Notes under the pieces: generated by a model
Told to the model about the DNA's origin: nothing
The model's database searches: none
The model's input: the letters and a program-made list of their open reading frames with translations, nothing else
Part shown: piece by piece, positions 54,956-63,620 of the stretch
How positions within the stretch are numbered: position 1 is the stretch's first letter
How the letters are laid out: each line of letters begins with the position of its first letter
DNA from: Nocardioides sp. Root122
GTDB taxonomy: Bacteria > Actinomycetota > Actinomycetes > Propionibacteriales > Nocardioidaceae
Length of the DNA stretch: 64,000 nt
Reading direction: 5' to 3'
Assembly (NCBI RefSeq): GCF_001425025.1
Contig: NZ_LMDE01000013.1
Span: 67,934 to 131,933, forward strand
Made by a program: the position numbers and the translations under genes

Positions 54956-56647
54956 GTGACCGAGAACCGCACCATCGATGCCCTCTGCGACGCCTACGTC
55001 GAGGACTTCTGCGCCCTCGACCCGCTGACCGCCACCTCGATCGGGGTGGCCGGCCACGAGCACGAGATGACCGACTACTCCCCCGCCGGGTTCGACGCGC
55101 GCGAGGCGCTCAACCGGGCCGTCGTCGCGGCCGTCGAGTCCGCCACCCCGGTCGACGACCGGGAGGCCGCGGCGCGCGACGCCTTCCTCGAGCGCACGCG
55201 GCTCGAGATCGAGCTGGAGGACGCCGGCGTCAACAGGTCGCGCATGTCGGTGCTCTGGAGCCCGCTCCACGAGATCCGCGGCGTCTTCGACCTGATGCCG
55301 ACCGAGGGCGAGGAGGCAGTCGCCGCCATCGCGTCACGGCTCGCCGCCGTACCGGCCGCCCTCGAGGGCCTGCGCGTCACGCTGTCCGACGAGGCGCGCA
55401 AGGGCAACGTCGTCGCCGCCCGCCAGTACGCCGAGGTCGCCGAGCAGGTGCGTCGCTGGACCGGTCAGGTCGGTGACGCGGGCGACTTCTACCTCGGTCT
55501 CGTCGACCGGCTCGATGGCGGCGACCCCGCCGAGCTGCGCGCCCTGGCGAACGCCGCGAGCGCCGCCACGGCAGCGTTCGGGCTGTTCCTCAGCGACGAG
55601 CTCGAGCCGCAGGGCGCGGACAAGGAGGGCGTCGGGCGCGAGGTCTACGCGCTGGCCAGCCGCTACTTCCTCGGCGCCGAGGTCGACCTCGACGAGACCT
55701 ACGCCTGGGGCTGGACCGAGCTGCAGCGGTTGTCCGACCTGATGGCGGCGACCGCCGAACGGATCCTCCCCGGTGCCGACGTCGACGCCGCCGTGGCCCA
55801 CCTCGACGCCGACCCTGCGCGGGTGGTGCACGGGCGCGAGACCTTCCGTGGCTGGATGCAGGACCTGGCCGACCGCACGATCGAGGCGATGGCAGACGCG
55901 CACTTCGACATCCCCGAGCCGATCCGCCGCATCGAGTGCATGCTCGCCCCGACCAACGACGGCGGCATCTACTACACCGGTCCGTCCGAGGACTTCGCAC
56001 GTCCCGGACGGATGTGGTGGTCGGTGCCCGACGGCATCGAGGACTTCCACCCGTGGCGCGAGGTCACCACGGTCTTCCACGAGGGGGTCCCCGGCCACCA
56101 CCTGCAGGTCGCGCAGACCGCCTACCGCAGCGACACGCTCAACCGCTGGCAGCGGCTGATGTGCTGGTGCAGCGGCCACGGCGAGGGGTGGGCGCTCTAC
56201 GCCGAGCGGTTGATGGAGGAGCTCGGCTTCCTCGACGACCCCGCCGACCTGCTGGGCATGCTCGACGGCCAGTCCCTGCGCGCGGCCCGGGTGATCGTCG
56301 ACATCGGCATGCACCTCGAGCTGACCATCCCCGATGACAACCGCCTCGGCCCCGGCGGCACCGCCTTCCACCCCGGTGAGACCTGGACGCCCGAGCTGGG
56401 CCTGGAGTTCATGCGGCTGCACTGCCGGATGGACGACGAGTTCATCCAGTTCGAGGTCAAGCGCTACCTCGGCCTCCCCGGTCAGGCACCCTCCTACAAG
56501 GTCGGCGAGCGGATCTGGCTCGAGGCGCGGGCGCAGGTCGCCGAGCGCCAGGGCGACGCCTTCGACCTCAAGGCCTTCCACCGGGCGGCGCTCGACCTCG
56601 GCTCGCTCGGGCTCGACCCGCTACGGGCAGCGCTGGAGCGCCTGTGA
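54956..56647 (+). CDS. DUF885 family protein, putative zinc peptidase
   Basis: A 563-residue helical protein of the DUF885 family. The metal motif VFHEGVPGHHLQVAQT (near residue 364-378) with a further glutamate in GHGEGWALYAERLMEELGFLDDP resembles M3/M32-type zinc peptidases, with HEGxPGH in place of HExxH. A conserved GGIYYTGPSEDFARPGRMWWSVP strand lies just before. Substrate unknown; carboxypeptidase activity has been suggested for the family. GTG 54956 is supported by the leaderless -10 box; its stop overlaps the maf start by four bases. Confidence 0.88.
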   Translation: MTENRTIDALCDAYVEDFCALDPLTATSIGVAGHEHEMTDYSPAGFDAREALNRAVVAAVESATPVDDREAAARDAFLERTRLEIELEDAGVNRSRMSVLWSPLHEIRGVFDLMPTEGEEAVAAIASRLAAVPAALEGLRVTLSDEARKGNVVAARQYAEVAEQVRRWTGQVGDAGDFYLGLVDRLDGGDPAELRALANAASAATAAFGLFLSDELEPQGADKEGVGREVYALASRYFLGAEVDLDETYAWGWTELQRLSDLMAATAERILPGADVDAAVAHLDADPARVVHGRETFRGWMQDLADRTIEAMADAHFDIPEPIRRIECMLAPTNDGGIYYTGPSEDFARPGRMWWSVPDGIEDFHPWREVTTVFHEGVPGHHLQVAQTAYRSDTLNRWQRLMCWCSGHGEGWALYAERLMEELGFLDDPADLLGMLDGQSLRAARVIVDIGMHLELTIPDDNRLGPGGTAFHPGETWTPELGLEFMRLHCRMDDEFIQFEVKRYLGLPGQAPSYKVGERIWLEARAQVAERQGDAFDLKAFHRAALDLGSLGLDPLRAALERL

Positions 56648-57243
56648 GCACACCGCTCGTCCTCGGTTCCGCCTCCCCCGCCCGGCTGTCCACGCTGCGC
56701 ACAGCGGGCATCGAGCCGGTGGTCATCGTCAGTGGCGTCGACGAGTCCCGGCTGGGCGCGCTGCCACCGGTCGAGCTGGCGCTCCAGCTCGCCGAGCTGA
56801 AGTGCGCAGCCGTCGCCACGCACGACGACGTACCCCCGGACGCGCTCGTGCTGGGCTGCGACTCGGTCCTCGAGCTCGACGGCGAGGCGCTCGGCAAGCC
56901 GCACGAGCCCGACGAGGCCAGGGCCCGCTGGCGCGCGATGCGCGGCCGGTCCGGCGTGCTGCACAGCGGTCACTGCCTGCGTGACACGGCGACCGGGAAG
57001 GTGGCGGCGGCGACCGGGTCGACGGTCGTCCACTTCGCCGACGTCAGCGACGCGGAGGTGGATGCCTACGTCGCCACGGGCGAGCCACTGCACGTCGCGG
57101 GCGCCTTCACCATCGACGGGTTCGGCGGCGCGTTCGTCACCGGGATCGAGGGCGACCACCACAACGTGATCGGTCTCAGCCTGCCCCTGCTGCGCGAGCT
57201 GGTCATCGAGCTCGGCCATGCGTGGCCCGACCTGTGGACCTGA
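56644..57243 (+). CDS. maf: Maf-like nucleoside triphosphate pyrophosphatase
   Basis: A 199-residue Maf/YceF protein: LVLGSASPARLSTLRTAGIEPVV start with the SASPxR signature, VLGCDSVLELDGEALGKP with the metal-binding acidic residue, and AGAFTIDGFGGAFVTGIEGDHHNVIGLSLPLLRELV. It hydrolyses non-canonical or methylated nucleotides (dTTP/UTP or m7GTP type) and is linked to septum control. It overlaps the DUF885 gene by four bases (GTGA). Confidence 0.93.
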   Translation: MSTPLVLGSASPARLSTLRTAGIEPVVIVSGVDESRLGALPPVELALQLAELKCAAVATHDDVPPDALVLGCDSVLELDGEALGKPHEPDEARARWRAMRGRSGVLHSGHCLRDTATGKVAAATGSTVVHFADVSDAEVDAYVATGEPLHVAGAFTIDGFGGAFVTGIEGDHHNVIGLSLPLLRELVIELGHAWPDLWT

Positions 57244-57248
57244 CCCGC

Positions 57249-57254
57249 TACGAT
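57249..57254 (+). promoter_or_regulatory. Leaderless -10 box (TACGAT) for the CDP-alcohol phosphotransferase
   Basis: TACGAT, seven bases, then GTG 57262. Confidence 0.5.
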
Positions 57255-57261
57255 CCCACCC

Positions 57262-57900
57262 GTGGGGAGCGGGGTTCTTGGCAGGGTGAGGGCTGAGCCT
57301 GTCGCCGACCCCGACGACCGCTACGGCGTCCGCGACGAGCGGCTGCTGACCGGCGCCACGGTCATCACCGCAGTGCGCACGATCGCCTCGGTCGTCCTCG
57401 CCGCGCTCGCCGCCCACCAGGAGAGCCTGACCCTGCTGGTGGTCGCGCTCGCCGTCTACTGGGTCGGCGACATGCTCGACGGCTTCTACGCACGGGTGCG
57501 CGACTGCGAGACCCGCATCGGCGCCGTCCTCGACATCATGTGCGACCGGCTCAACGCAGCCGCGTTCTACATCGGTCTCGCGTGGCTGCAGCCCGACCTG
57601 TCCCCCGCGGTGTTCGTCTACCTCGCGGAGTTCATGGTCGTCGACTGCTTCCTGTCCATCGCGTTCCTGGCGTGGCCGGTGCGCAGCCCCAACTACTTCT
57701 TCGTCGTCGACCGGCCGATCTGGTTGTGGAACTGGTCCAAGCCGGCCAAGGCGATCAACAGCGCGCTGTTCGCCGTGCTGCTGCTGGTCACCGGCTGGAT
57801 GTGGGTCGGGCTGGCCATCGCCACCGCGCTGCTGGTGCTCAAGTGCGTCTCCCTGCACCGGCTGGTGCGGATCGGGATCCCGGTCCCCGGGGCCGCATGA
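57262..57900 (+). CDS. CDP-alcohol phosphatidyltransferase
   Basis: A 212-residue membrane enzyme with the complete CDP-alcohol motif D-x2-DG-x2-AR-x8-G-x3-D-x3-D (GDMLDGFYARVRD to DIMCDR) in the second helix region, and about six membrane helices. It joins a CDP-diacylglycerol and an alcohol such as glycerol phosphate or inositol phosphate; the product is not known. GTG 57262 has a -10 box seven bases before it; GTG 57286 is an alternative. It overlaps the next membrane gene by four bases. Confidence 0.88.
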   Translation: MGSGVLGRVRAEPVADPDDRYGVRDERLLTGATVITAVRTIASVVLAALAAHQESLTLLVVALAVYWVGDMLDGFYARVRDCETRIGAVLDIMCDRLNAAAFYIGLAWLQPDLSPAVFVYLAEFMVVDCFLSIAFLAWPVRSPNYFFVVDRPIWLWNWSKPAKAINSALFAVLLLVTGWMWVGLAIATALLVLKCVSLHRLVRIGIPVPGAA

Positions 57901-58361
57901 TCTGGGTCTACGTCAGCATCTTCGGGGCATCGGTCGCCTCGGCCCTGCTCCCGCTGATCAACATCGAGGCGATCCTCGCCGTCACCATCTCCCAGCAGCA
58001 CGACCACGCCGCCGCGCTGGTCGTGGCGGCGACGATCGGCCAGATGCTCGGCAAGATCCTCTGGTACTGGGGCGCCGTGGAGGTCGAGCGCGCCCCGTGG
58101 GTACGCCGCCAGCTGGAGAAGCCCAAGGCGAAGGCCTCCCTCGAGCGCTGGTCCGACCGGGCCGAGGGCCGGCCGTGGTTCACCGCCGGCCTGCTCTTCA
58201 TCTCCGCCTTCACCGGCTTCCCGCCGTACGCCGTCACGGCCGTGCTGGCCGGCACGCTGCGGGTGAACTTCTGGATCTTCCTGGTCACCGGGCTGCTGGG
58301 CCGCGGGCTGCGCTTCTGGGCCGTGGTCGCCGGCGCCAGCACCTTCCTCGGCTGGCTGTGA
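57897..58361 (+). CDS. Small VTT/DedA-like membrane protein
   Basis: A 154-residue protein with about four hydrophobic segments (3-24, 38-60, 98-115, 128-150). GASVASALLPLINIEAILAV, VVAATIGQMLGKILWYWGAVEV and FTGFPPYAVTAVLAGTLRVNFWIFLVTGLLGRGLRFW match the VTT/SNARE-associated (DedA-like) fold of small YqaA proteins. These may act on lipid movement. The ATGA overlap with the CDP-alcohol phosphotransferase suggests a shared job in phospholipid metabolism. Confidence 0.75.
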   Translation: MIWVYVSIFGASVASALLPLINIEAILAVTISQQHDHAAALVVAATIGQMLGKILWYWGAVEVERAPWVRRQLEKPKAKASLERWSDRAEGRPWFTAGLLFISAFTGFPPYAVTAVLAGTLRVNFWIFLVTGLLGRGLRFWAVVAGASTFLGWL

Positions 58362-58382
58362 GGCTCGGGCGCGTCCGCGCCC

Positions 58383-59348
58383 TCAGCGCAGCGAGGCGAC
58401 GCTCGCGCCGATCCCGACGAGGAGGTCGTCGGCGCCGAGCCACCCACCGACGGTGAACCCGGCGTCCCAGACGAAGTCCAGGCCGCCCGAGAGCACCAGC
58501 GCCACGAGGACGACGAGCCCGTAGGGCCGGACCGCGTTGAGGGCCTCGGCGACCGGGCGCGGGAGGAACGGCTCGATCACGCCGTAGCCGTCGAGCCCCG
58601 GCAGCGGCAGCAGGTTGAGGACGATGAGCGCCACCTGGATGACGAGCAGGTAGGCGAGCAGCGACTGGAGCACGATGTTGTGGGGGGTCAGCACGTCCGA
58701 CGCCACGACGGCGGCGAGGACGAGTGCGAACGCCGCGTTCATCACCACGCCGGACAGCGAGACCACGCTCGACCACGCGCGCGAGCGCAGCCGGTGCTCC
58801 TCGATGAGGACCGCGCCGCCGGGCAGCGGCAGCGCACCCATCGCGAGGAACACGAGAGGCATGCCGATGGAGAGGAGCGGATGGGCGTACCTCCGGAAGT
58901 CCAGCGTGAGGTAGCCCTTGGCGAGCACGCTGCGGTCACCGCCCCAGTAGGCCGTCAGCGCGTGACCGTACTCGTGCAGCGTCACCGAGAGCACCACGCC
59001 GACGAGGATCACGCCGACCGCCACCGCGCGCCCGAGGGGCACGGACGACAGGACCTCGACCTGGAGGGGGCCGGTCGCCACGCAGAGGCCGACGAACGCC
59101 GCCAGCACGGCGTGGAACACCCACCCCGGGCGACGCGAACCGGTGCGGGCCCGCTGCTCGCGACGGTCACGGGCCGCGAGGAGGCGCACGTCCGACGGGG
59201 TGAGCGGCTGGTCGGGCGCCAGTCCCTGGACGCACGCCAGGCAGTGGTGACCGACCGGGGCGTCGCGCAGGCACTCGGGGCACGCGCTGCGCCCGCACCG
59301 GCTGCACCCGAGGAGCGTGTCGCGGTCGGGGTGAAAGGTGCAGGTCAC
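58383..59348 (-). CDS. Site-2 protease (M50) with N-terminal B-box zinc finger
   Basis: A 321-residue protein. The N-terminal 45 residues carry a B-box-like zinc finger (CTFHPDRDTLLGCSRCGRSACPECLRDAPVGHHCLAC). Six membrane segments follow, with the S2P catalytic motif LHEYGHALTAYWGGD and the third ligand in NLLPLPGLDGYGVIEPF. It should cut membrane-bound substrates within the bilayer. Such B-box/M50 fusions are common in actinobacteria near ppiA or fha genes; no such neighbour is here. GTG 59348 has TAGGCT seven bases before it. Confidence 0.9.
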   Translation of the reverse strand: MTCTFHPDRDTLLGCSRCGRSACPECLRDAPVGHHCLACVQGLAPDQPLTPSDVRLLAARDRREQRARTGSRRPGWVFHAVLAAFVGLCVATGPLQVEVLSSVPLGRAVAVGVILVGVVLSVTLHEYGHALTAYWGGDRSVLAKGYLTLDFRRYAHPLLSIGMPLVFLAMGALPLPGGAVLIEEHRLRSRAWSSVVSLSGVVMNAAFALVLAAVVASDVLTPHNIVLQSLLAYLLVIQVALIVLNLLPLPGLDGYGVIEPFLPRPVAEALNAVRPYGLVVLVALVLSGGLDFVWDAGFTVGGWLGADDLLVGIGASVASLR

Positions 59349-59355
59349 GGCCCGG

Positions 59356-59361
59356 AGCCTA
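59356..59361 (-). promoter_or_regulatory. Leaderless -10 box (TAGGCT) for the M50 protease
   Basis: Minus-strand TAGGCT, seven bases, then GTG 59348. Confidence 0.5.
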
Positions 59362-59393
59362 GGCGCGAGCGCCCGCGGCCGAGGGGTTTCGCG

Positions 59394-60584
59394 TCACTCG
59401 GCTGCGGACCACGCCTGTCGCAGGCTGACCCGGCCTCCGGTCTGCAGCAGGGCCCGGCGGTAGAGCCGCTCCCCCACCCACACGGTGACGGCGGCGAAGA
59501 CGGCCAGCAGGCCGAGCGCCACCAGCGGCTCCCACCAGCCCACACCGCCCGCGAGGATGCGCTTGGGCATCACCACCGCGGAGACGGGCGGGATGAACGA
59601 GGCGATCACCTGGCCGCGCCCGTCGAGCGAGAGGCCGCCGAAGAACATCACCAGCATCAGCATGGTCAGCGGGGTCGAGGTGGCCTGGAGGTCCTCGGTG
59701 CGCGAGGCCAGCGAGCCGGCCACCGCCCAGAGGCAGGCGAGCGCGATGAAGCCGGCCAGGAAGAAGCCGATGAACCACGCCGTCGGTCCCGACAGCGCCG
59801 GGACGTAGGACTTGTAGGACGTGAAGGACAGCCCGACCAGTCCCACCGCGAGGTAGACCATCAGCTGGATCACGGCGAGGGCGGTGTTGCCGAGCACCTT
59901 GCCCGCCAGCAGGTGCCGCAGCGGGATCGCTGCCGCGATGATCTCCACGATCCGGCTCTGCTTCTCCTCGATCACCGACGAGGCGAGCTGCATGCCGAAG
60001 ATCAGGGCGGCGAAGTAGAACAGGAACACGAACACGAACCCGACCGCCTCGGCCACGCCCGCCTTCTCGGCGTCGCCGCGCAGGAAGGCCGTCGACACCG
60101 AGCTCCCCGCCTCGAGCGCCTCCACCGTCGACCCGACGCCGGCGGCGTTCTCGGCGAGCACCTGCTGGCGTACGACGACCCGCGCCACGTCGGTGAGCGA
60201 GTCCTGCTCGCTCGACTCGGTCGTCAGCTCCCAGCCGCCGTCGACCGGGTGCAGCCAGGCGTCGACCTCCTCCTCGGTGAGGGCGGCCCGTGCCGCGGCC
60301 TCGTCGTCGAGCTCGACGAGCGTCACGTCGACCTTGTCGTCGACCTCGGCCGCGTTGTCGGCGATCGCGGTCGCCATCGCGACGGCGTCCGGCGTGGCAC
60401 CGAGGGTGACCTCGTCGGTCCGCTCGTCCTGCCAGGCGCTGAAGCCGATGAAGCCGACGAGCATCGCCACCATCAGCACGGTGCCGATGAGGAACGACTT
60501 GTCGGTGATGCGCGAGACGATCTCGCGGCGGGTCACCAGCAGCCAGGCCGGCTCCCGGTTCTCGGTGCTGTCGTCGGTGCTCAT
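59394..60584 (-). CDS. ABC transporter permease, NatB-like
   Basis: A 396-residue ABC-2 permease: a first membrane helix at about 29-50 (SFLIGTVLMVAMLVGFIGFSAW), a large extracytoplasmic domain to about 180, then five helices (for example VGFVFVFLFYFAALIFGMQL, WFIGFFLAGFIALACLWAVAGSLA). The motif SSVIEEKQSRIVEIIAAAIPLRHLLAGKVLGN is typical of NatB-type sodium or multidrug exporters. ATG 60584 overlaps the ATPase stop by four bases. The substrate is not certain. Confidence 0.88.
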   Translation of the reverse strand: MSTDDSTENREPAWLLVTRREIVSRITDKSFLIGTVLMVAMLVGFIGFSAWQDERTDEVTLGATPDAVAMATAIADNAAEVDDKVDVTLVELDDEAAARAALTEEEVDAWLHPVDGGWELTTESSEQDSLTDVARVVVRQQVLAENAAGVGSTVEALEAGSSVSTAFLRGDAEKAGVAEAVGFVFVFLFYFAALIFGMQLASSVIEEKQSRIVEIIAAAIPLRHLLAGKVLGNTALAVIQLMVYLAVGLVGLSFTSYKSYVPALSGPTAWFIGFFLAGFIALACLWAVAGSLASRTEDLQATSTPLTMLMLVMFFGGLSLDGRGQVIASFIPPVSAVVMPKRILAGGVGWWEPLVALGLLAVFAAVTVWVGERLYRRALLQTGGRVSLRQAWSAAE

Positions 60585-61462
60585 GCCGTGGCCTCCCGGT
60601 AGATCTCGCTGAGCGCCGGGCGCACCCGGACGAACTCGTGGACGTCGCCGCGGCGCGTGGCCTCGGCGATGAGGTGCTGCTCGGCGCCGGACTGCTGCAC
60701 CTCGACCAGCGCGGTCGTGCCATCGAGGTCGAGGACGTCGAGGCCACCCTGGTCACGGACCCAACCGGCATCGCCGCCGAGGACGAGGCGGAAGCGCGGT
60801 ACCCCCGCATCGCGCAGCTCCGCCACCGTCCCGGCGGCGACCCGGCGTCCGTGGGCCAGCACGACCAGGCGGTCGCACAGGCGCTCGACCAGGTCGAGCT
60901 GGTGGCTGGAGAACAGCACGGGGATCCCGTCGCGGGTGTAGTCGCGCAGCAGGTCGACCATCGAGTCGACGGCCAGCGGGTCGAGGCCCGAGAACGGCTC
61001 GTCGAGGATCAGCGCCGCGGGGCGCGGCAGCACCGAGGCGATGATCTGCACCCGCTGCTGGTTGCCCAGCGACAGCTTCTCGAGGTGGTCCTTGGCCCGC
61101 TCACCGAGCCCGAACCGCTCCAGCAGCTCGGCGACGGCGGTGCGCGCGGCGGTGCGCTCCATGCCCTTGAGCTGGGCGACGTAGACCAGCTGGTCGCTGA
61201 TCGGCTGCTTGGGGTAGAGGCCACGCTCTTCGGGCATGTAGCCGAACGAGCGGCGGTCCAGCCGCGTGATGGGCCGGCCCTGCCACAGCACCTCTCCCCC
61301 GTCGATGCCGAGCACGCCCATGACCATCCGCATGGTCGTGGTCTTGCCCGCTCCGTTGGCGCCGACGAAGCCGGTCATCTGCCCGGCCGGCACCTCGAAG
61401 GACACGCGGTCCACGGCGGTGCTCTCGCCGAACCGCCTGGTCAGCTCCCTGATCTCCAGCAT
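60581..61462 (-). CDS. ABC transporter ATPase, NatA-like
   Basis: A 293-residue ATPase: Walker A GANGAGKTT (about residues 34-42), LSLGNQQRVQIIASVLPRP signature (with GNQQR of NatA type), Walker B ALILDEPFSGLDPLAVD and the SSHQLDLVERLCDRLVVLAHGR switch. The C-terminal 80 residues form the DUF4162-like tail common in Nat/drug ABC ATPases. TAGCGT seven bases before ATG 61462 favours this start over GTG 61468. With the permease it forms a two-gene exporter beside a two-component system. Confidence 0.9.
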   Translation of the reverse strand: MLEIRELTRRFGESTAVDRVSFEVPAGQMTGFVGANGAGKTTTMRMVMGVLGIDGGEVLWQGRPITRLDRRSFGYMPEERGLYPKQPISDQLVYVAQLKGMERTAARTAVAELLERFGLGERAKDHLEKLSLGNQQRVQIIASVLPRPAALILDEPFSGLDPLAVDSMVDLLRDYTRDGIPVLFSSHQLDLVERLCDRLVVLAHGRRVAAGTVAELRDAGVPRFRLVLGGDAGWVRDQGGLDVLDLDGTTALVEVQQSGAEQHLIAEATRRGDVHEFVRVRPALSEIYREATA

Positions 61463-61469
61463 GACCACG

Positions 61470-61475
61470 ACGCTA
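61470..61475 (-). promoter_or_regulatory. Leaderless -10 box (TAGCGT) for the ABC exporter
   Basis: Minus-strand TAGCGT, seven bases, then ATG 61462; it separates the exporter from the two-component genes upstream. Confidence 0.5.
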
Positions 61476-61543
61476 GGGCGCCGGGTCGCCGCCGGGGATC
61501 CGTCGCGCGGGGGAACTTCGAGGCTGAGCCGCGAGGGCGCGGC

Positions 61544-62224
61544 TCAGTCCTCCGTCGGGAGGATGAGGCCGGCCTCGTAGGCGTAGATCACCGCCTGCAC
61601 GCGGTCGCGCAGGTGCAGCTTGGCGAGCACGTTGGACACGTGCGTCTTGACGGTGGCCTCACCGAGCACGAGCTCGGTGGCGACCTCGCCGTTGGACAGC
61701 CCGCGGCCCAGCAGCACGAGCACCTCGCGCTCGCGCGCGGTGAGGCGTGCGAGCGCCTCGGGCTCGGGCCGCTCCGGCGCGGCCTCGCGGCCGGCCATCC
61801 GGCCGATCACCCGGCGGGTCACCTCGGGCGCGAGCAGGGCGTGCCCGCGTCCCGCCGCACGTACGGCGTCGAGGAGCTGCTCCGGACCGGCGTTCTTCAG
61901 CAGGAAGCCGCTCGCCCCTGCCTGGAGCGCGTCGAACAGGTAGTCGTCGCGGTCGAAGGTCGTCACGATGACGACGTGCCCCAGGTCGTCGGCGACGAGG
62001 TGACGGGTGGCCTCGATGCCGTCCATCCGCGGCATCTGGACGTCCATCAGGACCACGTCGGGGCGCGACTCGCGGGCGCGCTCGATCGCCTGCAGGCCGT
62101 CGGACGCCTCGCCCACCACCTCGATGTCGTCCTCGACGGAGAGCACCATCGCGAAGCCCGAGCGCACCATCGCGTGGTCGTCGACGAGGAGCACCCGGAG
62201 CGGCGCGGCGGCGGACGTCGTCAC
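61544..62224 (-). CDS. NarL/LuxR-type response regulator
   Basis: A 226-residue regulator: receiver domain (about 8-125) with phospho-acceptor aspartate in DVVLMDVQMP, acidic pocket LLVDDHAMVR, and conserved T (VIVTTFD) and K (FLLKNAG). A C-terminal LuxR helix-turn-helix (LTAREREVLVLLGRGLSNGEVATELVLGEATVKTHVSNVLAKL) follows. It overlaps the histidine kinase stop by four bases, and the ABC exporter gene follows 81 bp downstream on the same strand and is a likely target. Confidence 0.93.
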   Translation of the reverse strand: MTTSAAAPLRVLLVDDHAMVRSGFAMVLSVEDDIEVVGEASDGLQAIERARESRPDVVLMDVQMPRMDGIEATRHLVADDLGHVVIVTTFDRDDYLFDALQAGASGFLLKNAGPEQLLDAVRAAGRGHALLAPEVTRRVIGRMAGREAAPERPEPEALARLTAREREVLVLLGRGLSNGEVATELVLGEATVKTHVSNVLAKLHLRDRVQAVIYAYEAGLILPTED

Positions 62225-63546
62225 GACGCCGCTCCGAGCGGGTAGCGCACGCGCACGCGGTAGCCGCCGGTGACACGGGGGCCGATGTCGACCTGGCCGT
62301 CGTGGGTGGCGGCGCGCTCACGGATGCCGAGCTGCCCCAGCCCGCTGCCGGACGTGCCGTGCCGCGGCCGGCCGTTGTCGACGACCTCCACCTCGGCGTA
62401 GGGCCTGGAGTGCGACTCGTCGACCCGGAGGACCACCGAGACGGTGTCGGCGGTCGAGTGCCGCCGCACGTTGGTCAGCGCCTCCTGCACCGTGCGGTAG
62501 ACGGCGAGGCCTAGCGCGCGCGGCAACCGGGCCGCTGCGTCCCGGTCGGCCTCGACCACGTCGAGGGTCACCGCGAGCCCCTCGCCGGAGGCCTCGGCGA
62601 CCAGCCGGGGCAGGTCACCGACACCCGCCTCCGTCGTGCGTGCGTCGCCACCCGCCTGCTCGCCCTCGCGGAGCGTGCCGAGCAGCCGCCGCATCTGCGT
62701 GACCGCGTCGCGGGACGCCTCCTCGACGTTGGCGAGGGCCGTGCGTGCGGCCTCGGGGTCGCGGTCGAGCACCCGCCGCGCGGCGCCGGCCTGGATGCCC
62801 ATCGCGGAGACGTGGTGGGCGACGACGTCGTGCAGCTCCCGCGCGATCCGGAGCCGCTCGTCGACCACGGCCTGCTCGCGGAGCCGCTCGGCCTGGCGGG
62901 CGATCGTGGCGGCCTGCCCCGCGAGGTGGTCGCGCGCGCGTGCCGAGCGCCAGGACACGACGCCACCGACGACGGCACCGCCGAAGTAGACGGCGTTGAT
63001 CAGCATGGTGAGCGCGATGGCCGCCGGTATCGGCGGGAAGATCCCCTCGTCCGTGCTCTTGCTGAGCTCGTCGTACCACTCCTGGACGGCGGAGCCGACT
63101 GCGAACTGCCAGCTCAGCCACGCGAACATGAAGAGCAGGATCGCGCCGACGACGATCATCATCGCGCGGCGGTCGCGGGCCCACGAGACGCCGGACAGGA
63201 TGGCGACGAAGTAGACGATCTGGCTGGGCAGCTGCCCCATCACCTCGGGCATCGCGACGCCGGAGACGAACATGTGGGCCGCGGCCAGGATCGCCACGAC
63301 GAGCGGCCAGCGACGCCGGCCCACGAGCAGGCCGGCGCCCGACAGCACGACCAGCCACTGGCTCCACACGGGTGCGGTGGTGTGCTCGAGGTCTCCGCCG
63401 CTGCGCACGAGCTCCAGGCTCACGACGCCGAGCAGCCCGATCGCACCGGCCCAGACCACGTCCTGGCGCCCCACGGCGGGACGCGGGCGCTCCCACGGGT
63501 CGTCGACGCCGAAGGCGTCGAGCACGCGCTCGCTGAGGGTGGACAC
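62221..63546 (-). CDS. Sensor histidine kinase (HisKA_3 type)
   Basis: A 441-residue kinase of the NarX/DesK class. The N-terminal part has about six membrane helices (residues 25-215) with short loops, so it may sense the membrane. The dimerisation domain carries the phospho-histidine in ERLRIARELHDVVAHHVSAMG, and the ATPase end has EALTNVRRHS, EVVDNGRPRHGTSGSGLGQLGIRERA. It phosphorylates the downstream regulator. GTG 63546 has TACCCT six bases before it. Confidence 0.92.
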   Translation of the reverse strand: MSTLSERVLDAFGVDDPWERPRPAVGRQDVVWAGAIGLLGVVSLELVRSGGDLEHTTAPVWSQWLVVLSGAGLLVGRRRWPLVVAILAAAHMFVSGVAMPEVMGQLPSQIVYFVAILSGVSWARDRRAMMIVVGAILLFMFAWLSWQFAVGSAVQEWYDELSKSTDEGIFPPIPAAIALTMLINAVYFGGAVVGGVVSWRSARARDHLAGQAATIARQAERLREQAVVDERLRIARELHDVVAHHVSAMGIQAGAARRVLDRDPEAARTALANVEEASRDAVTQMRRLLGTLREGEQAGGDARTTEAGVGDLPRLVAEASGEGLAVTLDVVEADRDAAARLPRALGLAVYRTVQEALTNVRRHSTADTVSVVLRVDESHSRPYAEVEVVDNGRPRHGTSGSGLGQLGIRERAATHDGQVDIGPRVTGGYRVRVRYPLGAAS

Positions 63547-63552
63547 GGGGTG

Positions 63553-63558
63553 AGGGTA
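63553..63558 (-). promoter_or_regulatory. Leaderless -10 box (TACCCT) for the two-component operon
   Basis: Minus-strand TACCCT, six bases, then GTG 63546. Confidence 0.5.
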
Positions 63559-63620
63559 GTCAGCGCGCCGGCGCCTCGGATCCGTCGTAGGACGGAGATC
63601 CGGTCACCCGCCGGCCGGGC

